DNA of 38,737 bases from Actinomycetaceae bacterium (GTDB lineage: Bacteria; Actinomycetota; Actinomycetes; Actinomycetales; Actinomycetaceae), in assembly GCA_030540715.1 (NCBI GenBank), contig JAUNVQ010000022.1, positions 1-38,737 of the forward strand, in the 5' to 3' direction. The translations under genes were made by a program, and so were the position numbers. How positions within the stretch are numbered: position 1 is the first letter of the stretch; every line of letters begins with the position of its first letter. Below, piece after piece: positions 16,056 through 24,325 of the stretch. The notes beneath the pieces are model-generated. The model saw nothing but the letters and a program-made list of their open reading frames with translations, searched no databases and had not been told where the DNA came from.

Positions 16056-16577
16056 ATGGTAAGGATTATTATGTTCGTTTTGCCCGTAGCTTTGGCAATT
16101 TATGCGACGATCGACTGCGCGCGCACCCCTAAAGACGAAATGCCAGGCAATATCCCCAAGGCCTTTGCCTTAATCGGTATTCTAATTTTCACTGTGATTG
16201 GCCCACTAGCGTGGATCGTTGTTTCGCGGGTGATGAAAGCTGAACAAAAAGGTGGCCTTAACGCTGGGTTGTGGTCTTCGGATAACCCACAGCCCCTGTT
16301 TCAGCGCAAAGAAAAAATGGAGCCCGAACATGTTCCTCCCGATAACGATCCAGAGTTTTTGTGGAAACTCGAAGCAGAGATTCAGCGTCAAAAACTAGCA
16401 AAAGAGGCCGAGGAAGAAAAGAAACGACGAATGAGAGAAAAAAAGAGGACGGATCCTGGGGCATCTTCTGACATACCACCGAAGGGAGTGTCATCGCATA
16501 AAGGTGATGAATCAGATGCTTCTAAGGAAACTGGCGGTGCGGATGGTAGTGGAAGCCGTGATAAGTTTTGTGACTAA
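16056..16577 (+). CDS. PLDc_N domain membrane protein
   Basis: This 173-residue protein begins with the two-helix PLDc_N (phospholipase D N-terminal-like) domain: FVLPVALAIYATIDCARTP followed by a second hydrophobic segment ending PLAWIVVSR. After residue 60 it is hydrophilic, with a charged Glu/Lys/Arg-rich coiled-coil-like stretch (about 105-135) and a Ser/Gly/Asp-rich tail. No catalytic phospholipase domain is present. Proteins of this type often lie beside menA/menE in actinobacteria, but their role is unknown. ATG 16056 agrees with the family's usual MVR start. An in-frame ATG at 16071 has a better ribosome site (TAAGGA) and may be the true start. Confidence 0.75.
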   Translation: MVRIIMFVLPVALAIYATIDCARTPKDEMPGNIPKAFALIGILIFTVIGPLAWIVVSRVMKAEQKGGLNAGLWSSDNPQPLFQRKEKMEPEHVPPDNDPEFLWKLEAEIQRQKLAKEAEEEKKRRMREKKRTDPGASSDIPPKGVSSHKGDESDASKETGGADGSGSRDKFCD

Positions 16578-16859
16578 GTTAGGGAAGGTGTCGCTGCATT
16601 CACTGTGATAGAACAAAAGAACTAAGTGCATAGGCAATGAAAGGTACATGGATATTGATGTGGTGGCATTAGGTGTGAAGTGTTGTTCAGGTAGCTCCTG
16701 TATGCAACCTGCAAGATGCCAATAAATACACTTAGTAAGCGATTTTTCTGGCTGCACATATTTACCATTTTCCCGTTTATCGGACTAATATTAGCTTGCC
16801 GTTTATCTGCTATTCCTCAAATGCGTTGCTACTCTTTGTTCGTTGTCTTTTTCCTCTTT

Positions 16860-17564
16860 TTATCTTCCAGCATTGGTAATGGCTTGAGAACGTCCAGGCG
16901 TGACATCTTTCGCTTTGGCAACAAGGTCAGCGGCAGGCTCATCATAACTCATACCCACCAAGGTGTTATTAACAAAAGTAAATGATGTGACTGATGCTAG
17001 TGAACACTCGCGTTGCGAGGGCAAATGTGCAAAATGGCGACCTTCAACAAATGAGCGTAGACACCAAATGGGTAGTTGATGCGACACCACCATAGCCGCA
17101 TGGCCTCGTGCCAAATGAAGAGCACGTTTTAGGGCGCCTACCATACGATAAGCCTGTTCGTGGTAGGGTTCGCCCCATGAAGGGCGCAGTGGATGAGTAA
17201 ACCTGTTCCAGTAGCGCGGATGCAGTATCTGAGAACGATTGGCATGGACAGCAATACCCTCAAAAGAGTTAGCAGCTTCAATAAGACGTTCATCAGTGAT
17301 AATGTCAAGGCCGTATGCTTCAGCTGTGGGGGTCGCAGTTTCAATAGCTCGCTCTAAAGGACTGGAAAGCACCGTGGTAATATCCGCGCTGATAGCCTGA
17401 AAATTATTGGCAACAGCCCTAGCCATCTGGTGCCCCAATGGTGAAAGATGGAAGTGAGGAAGTCTGGCATACAAGATGCCTTCGGGGTTATCTACTTCAC
17501 CGTGGCGGGTAAGGTGAATAATCGTTGTATCCATCAGGTCTATATCTGTGGTTAGAGATGTCAT
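16860..17564 (-). CDS. Histidine phosphatase (phosphoglycerate mutase-like) family protein
   Basis: The 234-residue product is a histidine phosphatase superfamily member. The phospho-accepting His sits in HLTRHGEVDNP near residues 17-27, and the second catalytic His is probably in AMVVSHQLPIWCL. Arg and Glu partners are in SSPLERAIETATP and the ERLIEAANSFEG segment. These enzymes dephosphorylate small molecules or proteins, and the substrate is not evident. In-frame starts at 17564 and at the internal Met residue 11 (MDTTIIHLTRHGE) are both possible. It is divergent from the HAD phosphatase gene, with a 120-bp shared upstream region. Confidence 0.85.
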   Translation of the reverse strand: MTSLTTDIDLMDTTIIHLTRHGEVDNPEGILYARLPHFHLSPLGHQMARAVANNFQAISADITTVLSSPLERAIETATPTAEAYGLDIITDERLIEAANSFEGIAVHANRSQILHPRYWNRFTHPLRPSWGEPYHEQAYRMVGALKRALHLARGHAAMVVSHQLPIWCLRSFVEGRHFAHLPSQRECSLASVTSFTFVNNTLVGMSYDEPAADLVAKAKDVTPGRSQAITNAGR

Positions 17565-17618
17565 ACCTACAGACTACCCGAAAAGGCGACATATCGGCCC
17601 AGTGGTGTGCTCGATGCT

Positions 17619-17648
17619 TTGGTTGGTGTTGTTGATGTTGGATACAAT
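17619..17648 (+). promoter_or_regulatory. Candidate promoter for the HAD-IB gene
   Basis: A -10-like TACAAT at 17643-17648 is preceded by a T/G-rich region with a -35-like TTGGTT about 18 bases upstream. The HAD-IB start ATG lies about 40 bases downstream. This is pattern evidence only. Confidence 0.35.
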
Positions 17649-17686
17649 GAAGTCAAAGAATAATTGTGATGTGCGAAAGAAGAGCA

Positions 17687-18565
17687 ATGGAAGCCAGTGA
17701 AACTCCAGTAGTATCTTCACCAACTTCCCCAGTGATTGTGTCAATGGCACGGTCATTGAATCAGTCGGGAGGGCCTGGAGGAGTATCGCGTAAAAAGGCA
17801 GCATTTTTTGATATTGATGAAACATTGATACGTGGTGCTAGTTCCTTTGTTGTAACACGTGAACTGTATCGTCGCAGATTTTTTGGGTGGCGCGATATTT
17901 TATTTGCCACAAAAGAAACTATGCTCTACCTGGTGTTTGGTGAAGATAAAAATCGTTTACAGCAGCTAACCCAACGGGCACTTAATGTAATGGCAGGCCA
18001 TTCTGTAGAAGAAGTAACAGCTGTTGGTGAAGACGTATGTAATGAACTGGTTGGGCATCGTATTTTTCCAGGAACACGTGCCATTTTGGAGCGCCATTTG
18101 AAAGCTGGTCACGAAGTATGGCTCATATCTGCAACTCCGCGTGAGGTAGCCGTTATGATTGCTGAACGTTTGGGAGCCACGGGTGCTGTAGGCACAGAAG
18201 TCAAATGTGTAAACGGTATCTATCAGGCAGAACTTGCGGCACCATTTATGCATGGTTCTGGAAAAGCACGTGTTGTTCGTCAGCTAGCCATGGAACGTAA
18301 CCTTGATCTGAATTCATCGTGGGCATATTCCGACTCCTTTAATGACCTGCCAATGTTGCTAACGGTAGGAAAACCTAATGCTATCAACCCAGACCTTAAG
18401 CTTCGTGCCTTTGCGATGCGGCACAGGTGGCATATTTTTGATTTTCGCCGCCTGAAACGTGGAGCTCTTGAACGTTTTATTAAACGCGTGGCAGAAACTG
18501 TGGGAGCAACATGGTTTTTCACTCTTCTTTTTCAGTCTTTGCTTAATAAGCATCGAAATCACTAA
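17687..18565 (+). CDS. HAD-IB family phosphatase (SerB/CicA-like)
   Basis: This 292-residue HAD phosphatase shows motif I FFDIDETLIRG (nucleophile D42 and acid D44), motif II SAT in WLISATPREVAV, and motif IV YSDSFNDLPML for Mg binding. The subfamily is IB (phosphoserine phosphatase-like, with a helical cap between motifs I and II). The last 25 residues or so are hydrophobic (ATWFFTLLFQSLL) and may associate with the membrane. Relatives act on phosphoserine, lyso-phospholipids or other monoesters, and no substrate is assigned. ATG 17687 has an AAGAAGAG site upstream. The first 35 residues are disordered and poorly conserved, so a later start is possible. menG follows after about 40-55 bp. Confidence 0.85.
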   Translation: MEASETPVVSSPTSPVIVSMARSLNQSGGPGGVSRKKAAFFDIDETLIRGASSFVVTRELYRRRFFGWRDILFATKETMLYLVFGEDKNRLQQLTQRALNVMAGHSVEEVTAVGEDVCNELVGHRIFPGTRAILERHLKAGHEVWLISATPREVAVMIAERLGATGAVGTEVKCVNGIYQAELAAPFMHGSGKARVVRQLAMERNLDLNSSWAYSDSFNDLPMLLTVGKPNAINPDLKLRAFAMRHRWHIFDFRRLKRGALERFIKRVAETVGATWFFTLLFQSLLNKHRNH

Positions 18566-18619
18566 CATAGAAACGAAGATGAGGCCATTAGGTATCATCC
18601 CATAATGAAAGGACGTCGC

Positions 18620-19333
18620 GTGTCTTCTGCCGAAAATACACAACACTCACTTGATAAATCATCAGAAAAAATTGCTGCAATGTTTGATGGTGTTGCCAAG
18701 CGATACGATATTATCAATGATTTATCGTCCCTGTTTCAAAGTAGACTGTGGCGCATTGCTGCGCGTCAAGCTGTTCATGCGCGCGCAGGTGAAACCGTTC
18801 TTGACGTAGCGGCAGGAACGGGGACGTCATCGCTGCAATATGCAAAAGACGGTGCAATAGTGACTGCCTGTGATATTTCAGAAGGAATGTTAAAGGTAGG
18901 ACGACAACGCTACCCCGAACTGAACTTTGTGTATGGTGATGCAACAAACCTTCCCTTTGAAGACAACACATTCGATGTCGTTACCATTAGTTATGGTCTA
19001 AGAAACGTTAGCGATCCCGATAAAGCTTTACGAGAATTCTTCCGTGTCACAAAACGTGGAGGACGTTTGGTAATTAATGAGTTTTCCACTCCCGTATTCC
19101 CACCGTTTCGCGCTATCTATCACTGGTATTTAGGAACTGTGTTGCCACGCATCGCACAGATGATGGGCAATAAGGCAGAATCATATTCCTACCTCATGGA
19201 ATCAATTATTGACTGGCCTGACCAGAAGCGACTCGGCTATATTATTCGTCGTGCAGGCTGGGATGGAATACGCTACAAAAATCTCTCCAACGGTATTGTT
19301 GCATTGCATTGTGCAGTAAAAACATTTGAATAA
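18620..19333 (+). CDS. menG: Demethylmenaquinone methyltransferase
   Basis: This 237-residue class I SAM-dependent methyltransferase of the UbiE/MenG family performs the last step of menaquinone synthesis. Landmarks are FDGVAKRYDIINDLSSL near the N-terminus, the SAM motif VLDVAAGTGTSS, the acidic CDISEGML, YGDATNLPFEDNTFDVVTIS, the UbiE signature YGLRNVSDPDKALRE and later KRGGRLVINEFSTP. The C-terminal NLSNGIVALHCAVK is typical. Two starts are plausible. GTG 18620 has AAAGGA six bases upstream. ATG 18605 could be used if a transcript starts there, because a TATCAT -10-like box ends six bases before it. It completes the men set of this window but lies 2.8 kb from menA. Confidence 0.95.
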   Translation: MSSAENTQHSLDKSSEKIAAMFDGVAKRYDIINDLSSLFQSRLWRIAARQAVHARAGETVLDVAAGTGTSSLQYAKDGAIVTACDISEGMLKVGRQRYPELNFVYGDATNLPFEDNTFDVVTISYGLRNVSDPDKALREFFRVTKRGGRLVINEFSTPVFPPFRAIYHWYLGTVLPRIAQMMGNKAESYSYLMESIIDWPDQKRLGYIIRRAGWDGIRYKNLSNGIVALHCAVKTFE

Positions 19334-19388
19334 TAGAGGTGTGCCCGGCGTGGAACACTGGTCAGAGAAACGCCCTCTTCAATAAAAA

Positions 19389-20501
19389 TTAACAGCGGAA
19401 CGTTACAGCTGAGGGAATGATTCGAACTGACAAATGCTGCGCCTCACCCACAGGATCGCCATCAATTTGAACCCGCCGGGGTCTGTCCACCGTGACTTCC
19501 GCGGTTCTGGCGCGCGTGACTGTCAATGTTGAAGAAAGCATTGGTAGACGCGAACGTAATCCAGTTGAACGATAAATAACATTAAGGGCAACTTCTGTCC
19601 ATCCAAGAAGTCCAGCCTTCACATCAATACGTGTCACATCAAGCCAGCCATCAGCAGGATCCGCATTGGGTAGTAAAGGAAGTCCACCAGTGAGTTCACC
19701 GCAGTTAGCAAACAGCAGCGTACGTGCGCGTAAATTCTTTTCACGCTCAGCATCACCCACACGTAGTGCCGCTACCATTGAGGGACGGTGAAGAGAGCGA
19801 ATGCCAGCAAGGAAATAGGCAAAATGGCCAATCGAATCCTTCAAATTTGAACTGGTTTGGGCCATTAAATCACCATCAAACCCCAGGCCAGACATCACCA
19901 TAAAAGGTTCTTCCATATCGCTACCATCAATGCGTAGCAGCCCTAAATCAATAGAGCGAAACGTACCAGTGAAACATAGCTCTAGAGTTTGTTCAGGGTA
20001 ATCAACGGGTAAGCCAAGATTACGGGCCAATAGGTTTCCTGTACCCAACGGGATGATTGACATTGGTACCTTGTGATGGCAAATCTGGCCGGCCACTTTG
20101 CGGACTGTACCGTCCCCACCCGCACACACTATCAGGCTGGCATTGTTTTCCAGAGCCTGTTTACACTGCGAACTCCCCGTTTCTTCCTCTGTTGTTGCGA
20201 TAAAGCGAGGAGTCTCGTAGCCAGCGTTCAAGGCTGCCTTTGATACTTGAGAGCAAAAGTCATCAAAGTCTTTATAGGCGGTTTTGTCCGCAATCTTGAT
20301 CGGATTATAGATAACCCAGGGTACGCGGTGAGGTGGAGTGTCGACATATTGTCCATCAGGGGGTGGAAAGCTGCTGGAGCCTTGCGACAAAATAGGTCGC
20401 ATGGTTAATCGCCCATGAACCTTCAGTGTCAGAGTAAGTGTCATCGAGGCAATAACAAGGGCCAAGACTGCAATAACAAGGGCAATAATGCTGGTAGTCA
20501 T
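19389..20501 (-). CDS. Diacylglycerol/lipid kinase family protein
   Basis: This 370-residue protein starts with one membrane segment (residues 3-27) and contains the DAGK catalytic domain. VIYNPIKI is the usual N-terminal strand, CAGGDGTVRKVAG is the nucleotide-binding GGDGT signature, and PLGTGNLLARNLGLP is the second conserved block. The C-terminal half includes MSGLGFDGDLM and RVQIDGDPVGEAQ, both typical. The probable reaction is ATP-dependent phosphorylation of diacylglycerol or a related lipid at the membrane. ATG 20501 begins the membrane segment. GTG 20513 is an alternative, and neither has a strong ribosome site. It is convergent with menG, 55 bp apart, and divergent from the FHA-like gene. 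Confidence 0.88.
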   Translation of the reverse strand: MTTSIIALVIAVLALVIASMTLTLTLKVHGRLTMRPILSQGSSSFPPPDGQYVDTPPHRVPWVIYNPIKIADKTAYKDFDDFCSQVSKAALNAGYETPRFIATTEEETGSSQCKQALENNASLIVCAGGDGTVRKVAGQICHHKVPMSIIPLGTGNLLARNLGLPVDYPEQTLELCFTGTFRSIDLGLLRIDGSDMEEPFMVMSGLGFDGDLMAQTSSNLKDSIGHFAYFLAGIRSLHRPSMVAALRVGDAEREKNLRARTLLFANCGELTGGLPLLPNADPADGWLDVTRIDVKAGLLGWTEVALNVIYRSTGLRSRLPMLSSTLTVTRARTAEVTVDRPRRVQIDGDPVGEAQHLSVRIIPSAVTFRC

Positions 20502-20749
20502 AGTGAAAAGCACAATCGAAAGCGGTTTAATACATTCCTATCTTATACCAATGTTGGGGAAGGGAATATGTATAAAAAGAGGGTGTGGGTGTGCTTGTAG
20601 TGCGATAGGTAGATGGAGTGCTTTGCGTCTTTGGAAAAAGGTTGCATGGCTAAGGAGTGGTGTGTTCGTTGGAGGCATGTCTTTATGGTGATGGTGGGCC
20701 CCACAATAGATTTGTGTGTTACAGGGGGCTGGTGTGTGTAGTAAAGATC

Positions 20750-20783
20750 GAGTTTTCCACAGGAACAGGGTTGTGGAAAACTC
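20750..20783. repeat. Perfect 12-bp inverted repeat containing TTTTCCACA
   Basis: The left arm GAGTTTTCCACA (20750-20761) and right arm TGTGGAAAACTC (20772-20783) match perfectly around a 10-base spacer. Each arm contains TTTTCCACA, one base off the DnaA box TTATCCACA. No T-run follows, so a terminator is unlikely. An operator or a pair of weak DnaA sites fits better. Confidence 0.6.
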
Positions 20784-20838
20784 TTGAGATAAGCATAAAT
20801 ACAGGTCAATAGGGTGTTTGGAGTAATTTTACAAAGAA

Positions 20839-20879
20839 GTGTCACCCGCTATTTTCTTTTCAAGCAGTGTGTGTCACCC
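20839..20879 (+). repeat. GTGTCACCC direct repeats, 32-bp period
   Basis: Identical 9-mers begin at 20839 and 20871, about three helical turns apart, 60-100 bp before the FHA-like gene. They may be paired binding sites for a regulator. This is inference from spacing only. Confidence 0.35.
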
Positions 20880-20939
20880 TAAAAGCTACGATGAATCGAT
20901 AACGAAAACTCACAGTTACCATCGATAGGAAGGATACCA

Positions 20940-22379
20940 ATGTCAACAGTTATTACACATGTACCCAGACGGTTTTTACGTCAGGAAACATCCGCTATAT
21001 CTGCCACAACTTCGTTACCTGATGGAACATCCCTACCTGTCACAACATCCACACATATGAGTCAGGCTAAGGCAACGTCACAAAGATGTGGCACAGCAGT
21101 AACAATAAAAGCTCTGCCCCGACGATCTTTGCGTGCAAAGATGCGCCAAGCCCCCGAGCCAGATATGAGTGAACGCTCACGGCTTCATCCCGTACCAACA
21201 GTTGTGTTAGACCCACAGGAAGAACAGGAGCCACAGGATGTATTGACATCGACGTGGGAACAGAAGGTATCTGATGAACAAAGTGGAGTAGCAAACATTG
21301 ACTCTGCCTCTTATCACACATTGTCAGCTCAGAATACAAAGCAGTGTGAATCTGGAAGGGGATTAAAGAAAGGATATTTTGAGTCGCTTGTTGCACGTGT
21401 AAGCGACACTACGCATAAAGTGGGGCCAGCATCAGCCAATGATGTTTTTCGTGAAGTCATGGGAACGCCCTCTAAGGTACCCTGCCGTCGGTATCCAAAG
21501 AAAAAAAAGATCCCACTCTCGCGCATACTGTTAGTGATAGGTATAACAACGTTGGTAACGGCCAGTATTTACACGATAATAACTGCTCTGTCGGCATCCT
21601 ACACAATGGATTACGTGATTGATGGGATTATTGCTCAACTATGTGCAGTTGGCCTTGTGGTGGGAGCCATTGGATACGCTCAACGTGAAAGCCCACACCT
21701 TGCCGACCATACAATAGCCTTTTATCGCGACCCTTTGGCCATGAATACTGCCAAGGGCAAGACACCAGACGGCACCAACACTTCAGAACATATTGGTACA
21801 ACACATAAAGCTAACAGCCCGCAACGCATTGATGTATCACACCATCTAGATAGTGCGCCCCCGCGTGGTAGTTGGCGTTGTCTTAACAGATTGCACAGCA
21901 AAGCAGAGCCGATAGAAAAAGCAGAGCACCGTGCGGTAGGAAGCCCCACTGCACTAGGTGCAGTATCTGAAGGCAACATTCTTGGGGAAGACACAGCGCA
22001 AAGACCAAAGTTATCACCGTGGTATATCAGTGATGGAAGTATTCACTATCGCCTTGAAGTGCCATTGGTTATTGGAACACAACCAAAGAACCCATTTACA
22101 ACTGATGATATTCGTCAATGGTCAATTGATGATAGCAGCGGTGAAATTGCTGATACGCATCTGGCTTTGTGGTGTCACAATGGAAAAATCCATGTACGCC
22201 AACTTGTTAACCCACATACAGCAAAGTGTTCGCAAGCACTTATCCACATGAAGAATAAAACGATTCCTTTGCAGGAACACACCTATACTTTTTCTGTTGA
22301 TTGTGTTATTCGCATTGGCGCGTACTCCTTTAGCGTGAGTATTGAGGAACAGCGCCAGCTCACTACACATGCCGCATAA
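20940..22379 (+). CDS. Membrane protein with C-terminal FHA-like domain (orphan)
   Basis: The predicted protein has 479 residues and no family I recognise overall. Residues 1-185 are disordered, Thr/Ser/Arg-rich and end in a basic cluster (PKKKK at 186-190). Two membrane helices follow (about 193-218 and 226-247). A second disordered linker runs to about 355. Residues 374-467 resemble a forkhead-associated beta sandwich: PLVIGT at the first strand, DTHLALWCHNGKIHVRQL where FHA domains have the (S)RxHA...V.D block, and a final VIRIGAYSFSV like the usual lxxGxxxF strand. The phosphothreonine-binding Arg and Ser are not clearly kept, so binding may be altered. Start ATG 20940 has GGAAGGA about five bases upstream. 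It is preceded by repeats that may control it. Confidence 0.65.
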   Translation: MSTVITHVPRRFLRQETSAISATTSLPDGTSLPVTTSTHMSQAKATSQRCGTAVTIKALPRRSLRAKMRQAPEPDMSERSRLHPVPTVVLDPQEEQEPQDVLTSTWEQKVSDEQSGVANIDSASYHTLSAQNTKQCESGRGLKKGYFESLVARVSDTTHKVGPASANDVFREVMGTPSKVPCRRYPKKKKIPLSRILLVIGITTLVTASIYTIITALSASYTMDYVIDGIIAQLCAVGLVVGAIGYAQRESPHLADHTIAFYRDPLAMNTAKGKTPDGTNTSEHIGTTHKANSPQRIDVSHHLDSAPPRGSWRCLNRLHSKAEPIEKAEHRAVGSPTALGAVSEGNILGEDTAQRPKLSPWYISDGSIHYRLEVPLVIGTQPKNPFTTDDIRQWSIDDSSGEIADTHLALWCHNGKIHVRQLVNPHTAKCSQALIHMKNKTIPLQEHTYTFSVDCVIRIGAYSFSVSIEEQRQLTTHAA

Positions 22380-22586
22380 CTTTTGGTACCTTCATACAGG
22401 AACACAGCTTTGAAATCTTGCTTCAATGGCTCTAGCGTGGCATAGAGAGCTGGGTAGTACTATGCCCAAGATTATGCTTTGTCCTTTCAGAGATATCTGG
22501 ATGGGACGTGAGTATGAGGTTAATAAAGTGCTTGCTGATTGCTTCATATCAACTAAGGTCAGAGGGGATTATTCCGCGATTAGCAA

Positions 22587-22622
22587 CACTGTAGTGTAGG
22601 TAAATACCTGTGAAAAACAGTG
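22587..22622 (+). promoter_or_regulatory. Possible 5' leader hairpin before the small membrane protein
   Basis: CACTGT (22587-22592) can pair with ACAGTG (22617-22622), and a smaller GGTAAATACC hairpin lies inside. It sits about 45 bases before ATG 22666 and before the ribosome site. It could be an RNA control element or chance pairing. Confidence 0.25.
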
Positions 22623-22665
22623 CCGTTACATAGTCCCCACAGAAAGAGGAAAGGAGGAATTTACC

Positions 22666-22959
22666 ATGTATACATTACTTATTAACGTCATATTGTGTAT
22701 TCAGTGCTGTAGCCAACTTGTTGTCCGCGCTATTTGTTATTTCCGTCCACAACCCCTTGCTGAACAGGAATGGATGATCGATGAAGACTATCGACGTATG
22801 GCCGAAATGATGAGTGACAATGGTGATGCCTCACAATCCGAAAAAAGGCACGATGTTGCAGCTGCTATGAAAGAATGGGAAGAAATATGTGAATCTTTCG
22901 ACAAAGCGAATTCCAGCTACAGTACACCCAAGCAAGCTCTCCAGCAGAAAATAGCATAA
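22666..22959 (+). CDS. Small membrane-anchored protein (hypothetical, 97 aa)
   Basis: This short gene has one of the strongest ribosome sites of the window (AAAGGAGGAA, about seven bases before ATG 22666), which argues that it is translated. The product begins with a hydrophobic segment (about residues 3-28) containing three Cys, followed by a hydrophilic, acidic, helical part with EWMIDEDYRRMAEMM and KEWEEICESFDKA, and a short basic end. No known family is recognised. It lies between the FHA-like membrane protein and serS on the same strand and could be a small partner of the former, but no direct evidence links them. Confidence 0.6.
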   Translation: MYTLLINVILCIQCCSQLVVRAICYFRPQPLAEQEWMIDEDYRRMAEMMSDNGDASQSEKRHDVAAAMKEWEEICESFDKANSSYSTPKQALQQKIA

Positions 22960-23032
22960 AAATCACCATAACTACACAACAAGACGTAACATTTATGCAG
23001 GTGACAGCTTTAATGATACGGTGTATTTCTGC

Positions 23033-23045
23033 TAAGATGTGCATA
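23033..23045 (+). promoter_or_regulatory. Extended -10 placing transcription start at the serS ATG (leaderless)
   Basis: TGCTAAGAT forms an extended -10 (TAAGAT 23033-23038). Its expected start point, seven bases on, is the A of ATG 23045. No Shine-Dalgarno sequence is present. A leaderless mRNA, common in actinobacteria, explains this arrangement. Confidence 0.55.
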
Positions 23046-24325
23046 TGATTGATTTGCGAGCAATAAAAGATAATCCCGATCCTGCCTACGAATCCCAGCG
23101 TGCACGTGGTGGCGATCCCAGGCTTATTGACCAGGCGATTGAAGCTGATAACAAGCGCTTACAAGCATTAAGTGATTTTGAAAATCGTCGCGCTGAACAA
23201 AAAGCCCTGTCAAAAACTATCGGTAAGGCCAGTCCAGAAGAACGTCAGTCAGTATTGGCGAAAGCAAAAGCGATGGCTCAAGAAGTAAAAAGTCTTGAAG
23301 CTGCACTTGCTCAGGCAACACGTGAAGCCAACAGCGTGGCGATGAAGATTCCCAACCTTGTGGAGCCAGGTGTACCCTGTGGTGGAGAAGAAGACTTTGA
23401 AATACTTGCCCATAAAGGCCCAGAAAAGCGAGATTTTGCGGCTGAAGGTGTTACCGTACGTGACCATCTAGATATTGCCGAATCGTTAGATATTATCGAC
23501 CAAAAACGTGGTGCTAAAGTCTCTGGTTCCCGTTTCTATTACCTGAAGGGGTGGGGGGCACGACTCGAACTTGCCTTACTGACAGCAGCGTGGGATCAGG
23601 CAACATCTTACGGTTTTATTCCTATGATTACCCCCACCATGGTGACACCACACACCATGTCGGGTACGGGATTCCTTGGTGAACACTCTGATGAAATCTA
23701 TTATCTTCCAGCAGATGACCTTTACCTTGTTGGCACATCTGAAGTAGCCCTAGCTGGCTATCATACAGATGAAATTATGGACCTATCTGATGGCCCCATC
23801 CGTTATAGCGGATGGTCAAGCTGTTATCGACGTGAAGCAGGTTCACATGGTAAAGATGTGCGCGGAATTATTCGCGTTCACCAATTCAACAAAGTTGAAA
23901 TGTTCAGCTACTGTCACCGCGAAGATGCCGCCGAAGAACATCAGCGGCTGTTAGCGTGGGAAGAAGAAATGCTGGCAAAAATTGAAGTACCTTACCGAGT
24001 GATTGATGTTGCTGCTGGTGACTTGGGCGATTCGGCTGCACGCAAGTTTGATTGCGAAGCATGGCTTCCCAGCCAAGAGCGCTATCTGGAACTCACGTCA
24101 ACATCAAATTGCACAACCTTCCAGTCACGTCGCCTTCATATCCGTGAAAAAACAGATGATGGGAAAACAACACCAGTAGCCACACTCAATGGCACACTGG
24201 CCACAACACGCTGGCTTGTTGCCTTACTGGAAAACCACCAGCAACCAGATGGAAGCATTGTTGTGCCTCAAGCACTTCGACCATACCTGCAGGGTAAGGA
24301 AGTTATTGCCCCCACGAAGGAATAA
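23045..24325 (+). CDS. serS: Serine--tRNA ligase
   Basis: This 426-residue class II aminoacyl-tRNA synthetase charges tRNA-Ser. The N-terminal part (about 30-105) is the long antiparallel coiled-coil arm that contacts the tRNA extra arm. Class II motif 2 is in [28 protein letters not shown], and motif 3 is in [28 protein letters not shown] and the [13 protein letters not shown] segment are characteristic of SerRS. ATG 23045 ([11 protein letters not shown]) is the family's usual start, and it fits the leaderless promoter. A GTG two codons earlier is less likely. Its stop TAA overlaps the next ATG by one base, so the HAD gene is translationally coupled. Confidence 0.97.
   Translation: MIDLRAIKDNPDPAYESQRARGGDPRLIDQAIEADNKRLQALSDFENRRAEQKALSKTIGKASPEERQSVLAKAKAMAQEVKSLEAALAQATREANSVAMKIPNLVEPGVPCGGEEDFEILAHKGPEKRDFAAEGVTVRDHLDIAESLDIIDQKRGAKVSGSRFYYLKGWGARLELALLTAAWDQATSYGFIPMITPTMVTPHTMSGTGFLGEHSDEIYYLPADDLYLVGTSEVALAGYHTDEIMDLSDGPIRYSGWSSCYRREAGSHGKDVRGIIRVHQFNKVEMFSYCHREDAAEEHQRLLAWEEEMLAKIEVPYRVIDVAAGDLGDSAARKFDCEAWLPSQERYLELTSTSNCTTFQSRRLHIREKTDDGKTTPVATLNGTLATTRWLVALLENHQQPDGSIVVPQALRPYLQGKEVIAPTKE

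Larger units (their letters stand above)
20502..20939. other. Structured intergenic region upstream of the FHA-like gene
   Basis: No gene is visible. The left half is G/T-rich on the plus strand. The right half holds a perfect 12-bp inverted repeat (20750-20783), two GTGTCACCC copies at 20839 and 20871 with a 32-bp period, and a GGAAGGA ribosome site just before ATG 20940. The density of repeats suggests a regulated promoter region. Confidence 0.5.

Noticed and set aside
16716-16985. Small hydrophobic plus-strand ORF
   Set aside because: It overlaps the histidine phosphatase end by about 125 bp on the other strand, has no ribosome site, and its hydrophobicity reflects T-rich DNA.
19334-19388. 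Terminator between menG and the lipid kinase
   Set aside because: AGAGGTGT and ACGCCCTCT pair only imperfectly and no clear T-run follows the stem.
20750-20783. Rho-independent terminator
   Set aside because: The stem is perfect but no T-run follows on either side.
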